Positions 21,094 to 32,579 of a DNA stretch of 64,000 nucleotides are shown here, piece by piece. The position numbers and the translations under genes were made by a program. The stretch comes from Agaricus subrufescens (Eukaryota; Basidiomycota; Agaricomycetes; Agaricales; Agaricaceae), in assembly GCA_029945375.1 (NCBI GenBank), contig CM057065.1, positions 1 to 64,000 of the forward strand, given 5' to 3'. The stretch's first letter is position 1. Each line of letters opens with the position of its first letter. The notes below the pieces were generated by a model. It worked only from the letters and a program-made list of their open reading frames with translations, ran no database searches and had not been told where the DNA came from.

Positions 21094-22015
21094 AGGGGGT
21101 GGTATCTGGCTTCTCCCTGCACTGTCTCCACTGCCTAGCACGACTCCTGCAAGTGCTATTCCTCCTGAAGAGCCTAAAGCACTTCAAAATGCTCCTGAAG
21201 CTCCTGTGATCGCTCCTGCATCCCCTGTCGCTCCCTCTCCACCTAGAACGCCTCCACAACCTCCTGCACCACTCCCTGTCACTCCTCCAACCGCTCCTGT
21301 GCCTGCTGAGCCCCCACGAGTCCCTAGGCGCACCAATCGAGTTAGACGACCTCCTGGTGAGTGGTGGAGGGTCAAAAACATCGACCTACCTGGAGACAAC
21401 CCAGAACTTGAAGAGGAGGCTGCTTTTTTGGTTGACAGTGACTTCTGTGATGTAGAGTTTGCTGGAGCGGTTTCTAATGCAGATCCTCGCTCCTACAGGC
21501 TGGCTATGCAGTCCCCTGATCGCTCTCACTGGCAGGATGCTTGCAACACCGAGATTTTCAATCTGGAGGCCAACAGGACTTGGGAACTCGTTGATCTGCC
21601 TCCTGGAAAGAAGGTAGTCAACTCTGGATGGGTATTCAAGGTTAAAAGGCATGCCAATGGCTCAATTGAGCGCTACAGGGCTCACCTTGTTGCTACATAA
21701 GGGCTTCTCACAGCGTCCTGGCTTTGATTACACCGAGGCTTTTGCTCCTACATTCCGCCCTGCCTCCTTGCGCCTCATTGTAGCCTTAGCTGCAAGAGAA
21801 GGCTTCAAAATGCGCTCTGTTGACATCTCTTCTGCCTTTACCTATGGGGAACTTGAAGAAGAGATCTACATGCGACAACCAGAAGGCTACCACACTGGGG
21901 GACCTAATATGATCTTCAGGCTCCAAAAATCACTCTATGGCCTTAAGCAGGCTGCCAGGCAATGGAGCAAGAAGCTCAGAAGTGTCCTAGAGGGTATTGG
22001 TTACTCCAGACTTTG

Positions 22016-22683
22016 CTCCGACAACTCTACGCAATTCTGGGCTGTACATTTGCTTAAAAGCAAGTCAGAAGCCTTTGAAGCGTTCAAAGTCTACAAATCC
22101 TGGGCCAAAAATCAACTTGGAGTCAAAATTCAGGCTCTACAGGATGATAAAGGTGGTGAATACATGTCTAAAGCATTCCTAATGTTCACAGAGCAGTCTG
22201 GGATCAAAAGGAGGCACTCTACTCGCAACAGGCCTCAGCAGAATGGCCTTGTGGAGCAAGCTAATAGGACTATGGGTGAGAGGATCACTGCTATGCTCTC
22301 TGAATCCCGTCTTCCCCCCTCTTTCTGGGGGGAGTGTATCTCTTCTATGGTCTATGTGTGGAATAGGCTGCCTACTGCGTGGCTTTCTGGGACTACACCC
22401 TTCCAGGCTTTCTATAAGCAAAAACCTGATGTATCCCACCTCTGAGTATGGGGGTGCACTGCCTATGTGCATGTGCAGCGAGATAAAAGGACTTCCCTAG
22501 AGCCCCACTTTGAGGAATGTGTCTTTATAGGCTGTCCTGCAGGCTACAAAGGCTGGAAGTTCTACAATCCAGTCACTAAGCATTCAGTGATCTCAGAGAG
22601 AGCTGATTTTGATGAGAGGTACTTTCCTGGCACTTCTAGAGCCCAACTTGATGCTATACCTTCATTTGCTGGCCCTCCCCCCT
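22016..22683 (+). pseudogene. Copia integrase fragment joined to RT
   Basis: At about 22,016-22,035 the frame jumps from RT back to the integrase core of another copy (FWAVHLLKSKSEAFEAFKVYKSW, QDDKGGEYM, then PFQAFYKQKPDVSH). A TGA follows near 22,443. The integrase C-terminal segment (EECVFIGCPAGYKGWKFYN) continues to 22,683, where the next LINE starts. The junction lets RT run into integrase in one frame, which implies recombination or template switching. Confidence 0.75.
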
Positions 22684-23432
22684 ATAGGTGGGCGGAACTG
22701 TCAAATCCAGGGCGCTGCACCCCAGCCCAGCTCAGCGCTGTGCACTCGCTGCCAGCGATGGGGCCACCATGCTGAGGTATGCCGATCCAAAGGTATTCGA
22801 TGCCCTTATTGTGCAGGACCGCACTCTGTGGAATCCCACATTCAGGCTGCGATTGCGATGAAGAAAAATCCTGACAACTGCCACTGTGCTAACTGCTCTG
22901 CTGCCAAGAAGAGCAAGACCGCGCACTCCACCACGGACAAGTCTTGTCTGTTCTGGGATAATCGCTTTGACTGGGACTGGATCTGTCACCAGTTCCCATT
23001 GAAGAAGTAAGAGGCTGTCATGGTCACTTTTGGGAGCTGTAGTAAATGCACCCACTATCTTCCTTCACTTTCTTTGTTTGCTTTGGAAACCGCTGGTCGG
23101 AGGCTGGTGTATACGGGGTGGAGACCCTTCAGGATGTTGACTTGAGCATTTGTTTGTCATGGCTTGGGGTAGGATCCGCTTCAACATTTTCTTTTATATG
23201 TTTGTTTTTTCCTTTTCTCATATGTGCTTGACCTTGTAGCATGGATACGTTTCCTTCCCACCCATGTATAGTTTGACTCCATGTATGTGTTTAGCGGCCG
23301 CAATTGGATATGCATTATGGCATCCTTATTAGTGTAGTAAGCCCGGAGTATCTAACCGGATGTTGTATAGCTACATTAATAGAAGGTCCACTGAGAGGTG
23401 CCATTGATTACAAAAAAAAAAAAAAAAAAAGA
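22684..23432 (+). mobile_element. 5'-truncated ORF1-only LINE copy
   Basis: Starts within ORF1 at the sequence encoding GGRNCQIQGAAPQPSS, then the zinc motifs (CTRCQRWGHHAEVC, CPYCAGPH, HCANC) to the TAA near 23,008, followed by the 3' UTR and about 18 A residues. The flanking Copia pieces are on opposite strands and show no target duplication. Either insertion was accompanied by an inversion or the locus was rearranged later. Confidence 0.8.
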
Positions 23433-24715
23433 ACTTCCAGCCCTTGTAGCCAGTAGGATAGCCTATGAAAATGCATTTTTCATAGTGAGGTTGAAGAGAA
23501 TTGCGTTTATCTCACTGTATATGCACATACTGTAGAGGGGTGGAAAGGGAGTTAGAATCATCCATATTGAACCGTTCTAGCAGCTCCTTGATGTAGTGCT
23601 CTTGGGAGAGGGAGATGGAACGATTAGAGCGATCCTGCTTCACCTGAATGCCCAGCAGAAGAGTGGTAGAGCCTAGATCTCACAGTTTGAAGTGCCGAGA
23701 CAGCTCCGAGACAGCAGAGGCCATGGCTGCATCACTTTTAGAGACTAGGGTAATGTCATCAATGAAGACTGGTACAATGACCTTGATGTCTCCCTTGGAA
23801 TAGATGTAAATGGAGTTGTTGGAGCGAAGTCTACAGTAGCCAATACCCTCTAGAACACCTCAGAGCTTCTTACTCCACTGTCTGGCAGCCTGCTTAAGGC
23901 CATAGAGCAATTTGCAGAGCCTGAAGACCATATTGGGGCCCCCAGTGTGATAGCCCTCTGGTTGCCTCATGTAGATCTCCTCCTTGAGTTCCCCATAAGT
24001 GAAGGCAGAGGAGATGTCAACAGAACGTATTTTGTAGCCTTCTCTAGCAGCCAGAGCTATAATGAGTCTCAGAGAGGCAGGACAAAATGTAGGGGCAAAG
24101 ACCTCGGTGTAATCGAAGCCAGGACGTTGGGAGAAGCCTTTAGCAACAAGGCGAGCCCTATAGCGCTCAATTGAGCCGTTGGCATGCCTTTTGACCTTGA
24201 ATACCCAGCCAGAGTTGACTACCTTCTTACCAGGAGGCAGTTCAGTGAGCTCCCAAGTCCTGTTAGCCTCAAGATTGAAGATCTCGGTGTTACAGGCATC
24301 GACCCAGTGTTCCCTGTCAGGGGACTGCATAGCCAGCCTGTAGGTGCGAGGATCAGCTGTAGAAACAGACCCAGCAAACTCGACCTCATAGAAGTCAGTA
24401 TCAGCTGAAAGAGCAGCTTCATCGTCGTCTTCTGGGTCTCTAGCAGGCAGATTAGGTTGTTTGACCTTCCACCAGTCACCAGGGGGCTTCCGAACGCGTC
24501 CAGTGTGACGTGGCACTCTGGGAGGCTCAGGGGGCACTCCAGCAGTGGGGGGAGTCACAGGGAGTGGAATTGGCGCTTGTGGAGGCAGAGTAGCAGGGCT
24601 AGGAGGAGGAGGAGCAGGTAGAGGAGTCTCCTCTTCGAGAGGAACAGAAGGAGTTCTCGGACTGGGAGGCTGAAAGCGAGCAGGGAGAGGGCTAATATAG
24701 CTACCTGTGAGGCAA
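23433..24715 (-). pseudogene. Copia pol remnant: linker and reverse transcriptase
   Basis: The minus strand from 24,715 encodes the Pro-rich linker, then RT (TWELTELPPGKKVVNSGWVFK, DYTEVFAPTFCPASLR, DISSAFTYGELKEEIYMRQPEG) in one 290-codon frame. After a TGA near 23,860 come the FIDD catalytic motif (around 23,765) and the RT C-terminus to 23,531. The final 98 bp (23,433-23,530) are an out-of-order integrase C-terminal piece. RNase H and the LTR are missing. The right edge joins a Gypsy element at about 24,716. Confidence 0.8.
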
Positions 24716-26725
24716 TCCAGCCAATTGATCATTTCCTTCCCTTCAATGTCATCCTATCTGTCGACACATTGGTCATTGCAGTTGGCTTCATCTTGGCACA
24801 GCGTGACGAAAACAAACAACAACGACCTGCAAGTTTTGGGTCAATTGCTTGGAACGAACGAATCTCGCAGTACTCACAGGCAAAACTCAAAATGTATGGC
24901 TTATTTCGAGCACTTAATGCAACCAAGCTCTGGATTATTGGATCAAAGAAATTAGTTGTGGAGGTTGATGCAGCATACATAAAAGGAATGTTGAACAAGC
25001 CGGACATTCACCCCAATGCTGCAATGAATCATTGGATTTCGGCGATCTTGATGTTCAACTTTGAATTAGTTCATGTGCCAGGAGTGAGACATAAGGGACC
25101 AGATGGGTTGTCGAGGAGACGAGCAGCTGAGGAGGATGGAGAGATGTTAGGAGAAGGAGTAGATGAAGCAGAGGATTGGGTAGACGATGTACTTGGATGT
25201 GGAGTATGGGTAGCTAAGGAGTGGTGCAAAGGAACAGCAGCACAGGTCTTGACAACAGGAGGAAAAGGGAACAGTGATGAAGACGTCACAATTGAAAAGA
25301 GAGGGGTAGAGGAAGGGTACATCGGGTACATGGAAGCACAAGGGGTAAAATGGGATGAGAAGGAAAAGAGACTGGAAAGGGTTAGAACATTTTTGGGAAC
25401 AATGAAAATGACAAAGGAACTCACCAGGAAGGAAAGACAGCAATTCATCAAGTATTCGAGCAAGTTCTTTGTTAAAGGGGGCACGATGTGGAAAAAGGAG
25501 AGCAAGGGAAGACATCAGCAAGTCATACAAGACAATAAAAGACGTTACTTATTGTTGATTGAAGCACATGACCAATCAGGTCATAGGGCTATTTACACTA
25601 CTAGGCAAACACTGATGGACCGTTTCTGGTGGCCAAACATGGAAGAAGATGTTCACTGGCTTATCACCACATGTCACACATGTCAAATCCAATCTCTGGA
25701 AAAAGTTATCATCCCTCCGACAGTACAGACACCAGCGCCACTATTTCAGAAAGCTTACATCGACACTATGCATATGCCATCTGCTCATGGCTATAAGTAT
25801 CTCGTCCAGGCTAGGGACAGTCTGACAGGGTGGGTCGAATGGAGAATGCTCACACGAGAAACGGGGAAAACTCTGGGCCGGTTTATTTTTGAAGAAATCC
25901 TCTGTCGATGGGGCGCACTCGAGGAGATAGTCACCAATAACGGTACTCCCTATATTGCAGCACTCGATTGGCTTGTGAAGCGGTATCATATTCATCACAT
26001 TCGGATTTCAGCATACTGTACAACTCTCAGTCAAATGGCATCATAGAAACAACACATCAACCTATTCAAGACAGACTTATAAAACTCTGTGCAGGAGATA
26101 TCAAGCAATGGCCTGTGTTGGCCCCCTATGTGTTTTGGGCTGATCGTGTTACCACCAGGAAATCTATGGGAATGACTCCTTATTATGCAGCTCACAGAGT
26201 AGAACCCCTGCTACCCTTTGATATCACTGAAGCTACCTTCTTGGCACCCCCTGTTACTTACAAACTATCAGATTCTGATCTCTTGGTGGTTAGAGCATGA
26301 TCTCTTCAGAAGTGCGATGATGACTTGGCAAAAATCCATGAACAGGTCCTCACAGCCCATTACTCTTCTATTTGAGAATTTGAAAAGAAAAACATCAATT
26401 GAATCCACAACTATGCCTTCAACCCCAGAGATCTAGTCCTAGTGTTGAACAAGAAGATAGAGCTGGAAGTTGGACGCAAGTGTAAACCACAATATTTTGG
26501 GCCCATGATGGTTGCTAAACAACTCAAAAGTGGAGCCTACATGTTAGCAGAAGTAAACAGCACAGTATCCAGACTCAAGTTTGCAGCATTTTGTCTCATT
26601 CCCTATTGCCCCCAGTCCCACAAAACTCTCGAAGTCACAGAAATTGTTGACCCAAACAACATGACTAGGATGGAAGATGAAGCCAATGAGTGACAAGGAT
26701 GTCACTATCAGAAGTGAGAGGGAGA
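24716..26725 (+). pseudogene. Ty3/Gypsy pol remnant: RNase H and integrase
   Basis: 5'-truncated; begins in RNase H (ILSVDTLVIAVGFILAQ, SQYSQAKLKMYGLFRAL). It continues through the H2C2 zinc domain (HDQSGHRAIYTTRQTL, CHTCQ) and integrase core (YIDTMHMPSAHGYKYL). The second catalytic position reads TNNGTPY, with Asn replacing the expected Asp. A frame break near 26,025 precedes SNGIIETTHQ, which contains the catalytic Glu, and another lies near 26,300. The coding region ends near 26,693 and is followed by a purine-rich stretch and the 3' LTR. Confidence 0.85.
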
Positions 26726-27105
26726 TGTGGGGGAGACAGTATGGCTGGATGAAGACGACGTGTCCAGTACATGACTGGACCTTGGAAAGCATGGACAATC
26801 CATGACATCATGACTCATCGCTTCCGGGACCCTGTCCACAGCCACTCACCACTCACACGCATAGACCATAGAATACAAAACCTCTGTTTGCAGACAATCT
26901 CCACTCAGTTGCATAGACCATAGAAATACATATATAAACTACCTACTAGCTTGTAAAATAATTTATTCTCTCCCATCTCATTTATCCCCCACTCTTTATA
27001 CCTTGACTCTGTATCTCTCTTTATCTAAAATCTACTTTGTTTTATCACCCCTACCCTTGACCCTACTGACAACGTTCCCCTCTCAAACTCGAAGTAAACC
27101 CCACA
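26726..27105 (+). repeat. Gypsy 3' LTR
   Basis: 380 bp from TGTGGGG to CCCCACA, perfect 7-bp inverted ends, directly after a purine-rich tract (GAGAGGGAGA). It belongs to the truncated Gypsy element on its left. The right flank is Copia RT on the opposite strand, so the element inserted into that Copia copy. Its 5' LTR is not present. Confidence 0.75.
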
Positions 27106-29597
27106 GTGTCAAAATAATTGACTCCTGGTACTTGCAAGAATCCTTGGGCCACCAACCTGGCCTTGTATTGTACAACATTCCTGGCAGCGTCCTTTTTTGC
27201 CTTAAAGACCCATTTACATCCTACCACATTGACTCTATCAGGGGCCTCAACAAGTTCCCACATTCTGGCATTGTGTAATGTTTTCAATTCTTCTTTGATA
27301 GCTCCCTTCCACAGAGACCAATCTGGCTGGTTCATTGCTTCCCTCAGGTTTGTCGGTTCTAGAGCTTCCATATTTCCTATTTCTGATGCAAATGCCCACA
27401 CTTCCTCCCATTCCAATTCTTCAGCAACCATTACTGCTCTACCTTCCCAGATGTCCTTCATCTTCTGGCTTGGTGCACAAATACATTGAGGTCATTCAGG
27501 GATATTAATTGTTGAAGGGCAAAATTCAGGCTTCATTGGTTCAGTTTTTGTTTCTTGGGATGTGAGGTTGTCCTTGGCAGGAGTCAGCTCTGTTTTGGTG
27601 GGCACAGGGGTGATTTCTTTGTCTAAGGTAAGTACCTTGTCACCTTCAGTCTTGTGAGTCGAGATTGACATTTCTTGCTCCCCCTCAAGACTGGGGTGAC
27701 CAGCTTTGACAAAACAGAAGTTTCATTCCACCTTGACGCTCCCCAAATCTGGAAACCAAATATGTGAGCCATTGCTTTTGGCATCATACCCAAGCCAATG
27801 ACCTTTCACTGCTCAACTACCCAGCTTGTCCCCCTTGGGGTCATGTACCCAGACTTTGGTTCCCCATTCATGTAAGCTGCTCAGATCAGGCTTCTTCTGG
27901 TATACCACCTCATATGGTGTCTTCCCTTCCACAGTCTTGGTTTCAGTCCAGTTCATCAGCCATACAACATGTGAGACAGCATCTGCCCATAGGTACTTGG
28001 GTAGATGTTTGGTGGCATGGAATATGGTGTGGGCATGCTCAACAATAGTCCAATTGCATTGCTCAGCTATGCCATTGTGTTGTGGGGTGTTGTGCACAGT
28101 GAGTTTGCTTTTGGTTCCTCAAGACTTCAAGTGTTGTTTGAAATCCACAGATGTATACTCCCCTCCACAATCCAAGTGGAGTACCTTGATGCGGACCTGT
28201 AACTGAGTCTCGCACCACATCTCAAAATCCTTGTACACTTGAAAAATGTCTGACTTCTTTTCAAGGAAAGAGATGTGTGTCCATTGGGAGTGGTCACCTG
28301 TGAATGTGATGTAGTAGCAATGTCCCTTCCTTGTGGCAACTTTGGTGGGTCCCCAGACATCTGAGTGTACTTCCTGACCAAATTCTTTAGCCTGCTCCCC
28401 CTCTTCCCTTAGCAATTGGCAAGCAAGTGGCTTTCACAAACATGCATGATTTGCAGAATAAATCCATGTCCATTCCCCCTTCCAGTTTTAAACCTGTTAC
28501 CATGCCGTCTTTCATCAATTTCTGAGCAGCTGTTGGTGCGATGTGTCTGAGGCAACAGTGTAGTGAATCCAGGGTGAGTATGTCTCCAACCACATTGATT
28601 TCTCCCTCACTCTCATGTACCAACTTATACAGCCCATTCTGATTCTTTGGGATTTCTGCAATTTTTGTTTGATCCTTGTCCCTAATGGTGCACTTCCCAT
28701 TTGCAAATGTGGTGACAAAGCCTGCTTCATCAAGCCGTCTGATTGATACAAGTGTGTAGCCAACACTGGGTGTGTATAAGACTTCAGTCAGCTGTAACTG
28801 TGATATGCTGACACCATTCAGTAGGTCAAGGATAATTTCTCCTTTTTCTTGTGCGCAGAATGTTTCCTTGTTAGCAGCTCAGAGTGGGTGGGGTGGGATG
28901 GTTTCAAAGGAGGTAAAAGCATTGCAATAGGGAGTGATGTGTTGAGAAGCTCTAGAGTCAAAAAGTTTGATACAGATGCTCGAGTTGGGTCCATCTTGGA
29001 TGTGAGTTGTGTGGTCTTCAGCTTCAGCAATCATTGCATAGGCTTCTATCAACTCCCCCTCAAACTCACGATCTTCACTTAGGAATTCATCTAGCTCTGT
29101 GACCTCCATGCATACCAATCCAGGGATTTCTTCTACAGTGAAAGCAGTGTCATCATCATCGACAGCATTTGCACTCGTTTTCAATTTTTTGTTTGGGGTA
29201 TTCTTTTCTGGCTTCTCAGATTTCTCATCCTCTTTCTTTTTAGGACAATCCCTTTTCAGATGGGGGCCTCCACACTTCCAACATGGTCTGACATTTCCCT
29301 TTTTCTTTTTTCCTTTATCCTTGGATTCAAAAGCCATAGCATCATCTCCTCCATCCATATCCTTCTTTTGTCCCTTGAGCACAAGGGCTGCATTGATCCC
29401 ATTTGTCACTGATGATGATGATGAGTAGGTCCAAATCAATGGTGTTGTTATGGAGGGTTGCAGCTGTCAGCTGTCCTGAGGCAAAACCAGCCATGGAATA
29501 AGGTAAGGATTGTATAATGGTGCTGCAGTAATTGTCGTTGTTAATGGAGACTCCCATAGTGTCAAGTTCAGCATGCTTCAACTGAAGCTTGCTCAGG
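27106..29597 (-). pseudogene. Copia element, family C: RT start, integrase, protease, gag part
   Basis: On the minus strand from 29,597: gag C-terminal half, CCHC knuckle (CWKCGGPHLKRDC), degraded protease (DSRAS where DSGAS is expected), GAG-pre-integrase (LHCCLRH), integrase (HSDVWGPTK; DCGGEY; HNGIAEQCN) with several frame breaks, and RT start (MWELVEAPDRVNVVGCKWVFKAK). It ends at VNYFDT near 27,106. It is more distant from families A and B. The 5' part, with gag start and LTR, continues at 38,124-39,064 beyond the inserted Gypsy element. Confidence 0.85.
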
Positions 29598-30138
29598 TGT
29601 TATGATTTCAATTTCTTTTCTTATCTAATATGCCTACTTTTGCTGATGTAATTGTATCAAATATTGTTTTTCTTTTCTTATGTAATATTTCTTAGTCAGC
29701 AAAGTCAAGAATCTTCCAACTCACAGTTATGAGTCGTTCTGACTTATACTGACTTGGAGGACTTATATGACTTGATACGACTCATTATGATTAGTTATGA
29801 CTTATTATGACTAGTTATGACTGGATATGACTCCTATTAGTATTACATAAGTAGATACTCGCTGTAGTATATAAACCCCTCAACTCGACCATGTAGAAAT
29901 AACGTTTCTACTTGGTTAGGTGGAGACTAATACTAAGCCTTTATCTAAAAGCTCTAGAACCTATAAGTCTTAATTACTAAGCTCCCTCTCTTGCTTGTAT
30001 AATTGTCTCAGTATTATCACCTTTGAAGTTGAATCTCCATTCAACCGAGAAGGCTCCTTTGATATGCTCTATCAGTAACTGCATTATCGGTAGTGACGTA
30101 TCGCCCCAGCTTAGGACCGGGCTGGGGTCACTATAACA
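29598..30138 (+). repeat. Gypsy 5' LTR
   Basis: 541 bp, TGTTATGATTTC to CACTATAACA. A TATATAAA box is at 29,868-29,875, and a transcript start about 33 nt downstream would fall at AACGTTTCT (29,901-29,909). Confidence 0.93.
29868..29875 (+). promoter_or_regulatory. TATA box in Gypsy 5' LTR
   Basis: TATATAAA, the only clear TATA element in the LTR and conserved in the 3' LTR. It places transcription start near 29,900. Confidence 0.6.
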
Positions 30139-30147
30139 AGAAACGTT
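30139..30147 (+). promoter_or_regulatory. Candidate self-priming primer-binding site
   Basis: AGAAACGTT starts at the first base after the LTR. It is the exact reverse complement of AACGTTTCT at 29,901-29,909, the predicted RNA 5' end. Tf1/sushi-lineage elements prime reverse transcription by folding the RNA 5' end onto such a site. No match to a tRNA 3' end was noticed. Confidence 0.5.
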
Positions 30148-30516
30148 CCTTCTCCGTTGCTTGGAGACGAAACCGTTTGCTGCCCCATAAAACCCTAAAC
30201 AAACGCTAGCGATCGTCAATTTTAGGGGTCGTAATAAAAGCACAAAGCTGTCCAAAAACTATTTGTGTTATTATTACCGGGAGATTGACGGCACCTGCCA
30301 ACTAGGGAAATAGTTGAGGCTGAGCCTACCAGCTAAGCGAGGTCGCGCTTGTAAAATATACGGGACGGTTGTTGTACCGACTGCAGACCATAATTGAAAT
30401 CTAGCAGGTCACATAACACAACTGTAGGAGGCCTGAAGAGGCTAGAGAACCCTAGTGAATCTCAGGTTACCGGAATCGGTACTGACAAAGTCACGAAGTC
30501 CAGTACAGAGTTTGGA

Positions 30517-32576
30517 ATGACTATAAACGGATCTAGTACTGTGGAAGGAACGATCAGAAGTCCAGAGAAAGACTATAAACTGTCTAGTACAACTTGTCTG
30601 AAAAGACTTAAATCCGCCTTTATAAAGGGAAAGGATAAATTGCCAGCGGGAGACGAGAATCAAATCTCACCAGCTGAAGGGTATAAATATATATCAACTA
30701 ACAAATATAACTTAGGCACCATAGACGGAATAAACGTAAAAACTAAAATTACCACAACTGAATCAGAAGTTACCAATTCAGTCGAAATCAATACACCCAC
30801 ATCAAAGACAATTAAAATCAAAGTGACATCATCACGGAACAACCAAACCCCATCCAGTTCTTCAGCACTAATCTCCAAACAACTGTCTACTTCAGCACTG
30901 CAAAAAGTGTCTGGTACTATATCAAAGAATCAGACGGAAAGAGATATCAGTGCATTGACCAAAAGGCAGTCAAACAAGAACATCAGCTTGCCGTTATCAG
31001 ACAAATTAATAGAAGCGAGGAATACCCCTCAGAAGCGGATCAAGAAATTAAGCGAAAACTTATCAGGACTAACAAACTTTACGAAGGATTTCTTTCAAGT
31101 TCGGGATCAGGACTACCCAAAAATTATTCAACGCTTGGAGAAACTCCACAACAAAGAAGCTCTAATAAAGGAAAACAATCTCAACAAATTAGCCCAACAA
31201 ACACAGGAACTCAGAAAACAATACTACACACCAGGAGCCGTAGTCACTCAAGAACACCAACACCACCACAACCCCCAACACAACCTAATTCACCACCAAG
31301 AACGCCAAGTCCGCCCAGACCACCAATGCCACCAAGAAGATCACCACCAGGAACACCAAGCCCACCAAGATCACCACCAAGAACACCAACCCCACCAAGA
31401 CAACCAATGGCAACAATCAAGTTCGAAAAACCCCAAGTCTACTATGGAGACCCAAAGCATTACAACACATGGATCGAAGAATGTGATATCTACTTCGAAT
31501 CCCTCAACATCACAGACAACAGGACAAAAATCTTTTTCATACTCGGATCACTCAAAGGATCAGCAGCAGATTGGAAACAAGACTGGTTCAAAACAAACCA
31601 AGCAAACCCAGGAACCTATGCAGATTTCAAATCAGCAATGGAACAAGTGTTTGCTCCAATCCAGAGAAAACAAGACCTCGAAAGACAACTCAGAGCCATC
31701 AGACAGACACATGGAATGGACATCCAATCATACAACAGCAAATTCTCAGTCCTCAAAAGCCAATCTGGAATTACAGATGACACCGTCCTCTGCTCGTACT
31801 ATGCAGCAGGATTACAAGATTCAATCAGAGAAGAAGCACTCAGGCAACAACCACAAGATTTACAAGCTTGGAAAACCACTGCCAGAGCTGCTGAAGACAT
31901 CGAGATCATCAAAAACAGATACAGAAAGCAACCTAAGCTACCAAACAACTACAAGTCATCAAGGAACCACAGCAAAACCAAACATAAGTGACAGAACCCA
32001 AGATATGCTCCATACAATCACAATCCAGTCAGACAAAGAAGTGAATGGGACATGGACGTTGACGCACTCACCTATGCAATCAATGAGCTCGATATCCACA
32101 CAGATGACGATGAAACCTCAGGATCCGAAGAATCCTACAGTGACAGTGAAGAAGAAGATTACAAAGATGAACAAGCCAACCACATTAGACAAAGAAATTC
32201 AAACCGAAAGACAATCGAATCCTTTGTCAATACAATCTTCACACCAGAACAGAAACAGGCTTTACGACGCGGAGAATGTTTCTTTTGTCATAAGACAGGA
32301 CATTGGGTCGCAAACTGTCCAGAACGCAAGGCCTACCTTAAACTCTCAGATTCAAAGAGAATGGACAAGACTAACAAGTTCACTCCAAAATCTAAACCTA
32401 AACCAAGATACTCAACTAAACCAGGAAATGGAAGACCTAGAGGAAATCCCAGAAGAAAAACACAGCAACCACCACAACCACCAATAGACCCAAATGCTAT
32501 GGTCTACAATCTAGAAGATGAAGACATAGATGACATCCTAGATGAATTTTCACATGAATATGCTGAAAATTTTTAA
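30517..32576 (+). pseudogene. Gypsy gag
   Basis: The first ATG after the LTR (30,517) opens a long frame, but the recognisable gag is in another frame, open from 30,816. That frame has a Pro/Arg-rich segment (SPPRTPTPPRQP), the capsid-like core (YYGDPKHYNTWIEECDIYF, GSLKGSAADW) and, after a TGA at 31,989-31,991, an acidic stretch with the CCHC knuckle CFFCHKTGHWVANC, ending at 32,576. The first-ATG frame stays open to 32,487 across gag, partly because this strand is poor in T. A frameshift, natural or mutational, would be needed to join the first ATG to the capsid frame. Confidence 0.75.
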
Positions 32577-32579
32577 TTA

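Larger units (their letters stand above)
9369..22015 (+). pseudogene. Copia polyprotein, family B, split by four LINE insertions
   Basis: Pieces join in order. 9,369-9,936 is gag starting MALGSPVFVKLNRENY. 12,172-12,815 is the gag end, CCHC knuckle and protease DTGATSHM. 17,327-18,150 is the GAG-pre-integrase and integrase core. 18,434-18,825 is the integrase C-terminal region (KCVFIGYPTGYKGWKF). 21,094-22,015 is the proline-rich linker and RT (DISSAFTYGELEEEIYMRQ). Defects seen: a TGA near 12,217, a frameshift near 12,494, an integrase catalytic Asp changed to Asn (AAT at 17,896), and a frame break at about 21,695. The element ends at about 22,015, inside RT, where it joins integrase sequence of another copy. 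The FIDD motif, RNase H and 3' LTR are missing. Confidence 0.9.

Noticed and set aside
30394..32487. 697-codon plus-strand frame taken as a separate accessory gene
   Set aside because: It starts at TTG, its second half is a low-complexity Gln/Asn/Ser/Thr shadow of gag, and the strand is T-poor so stops are rare. Only its N-terminal part, from the ATG at 30,517, is kept as a possible gag start.
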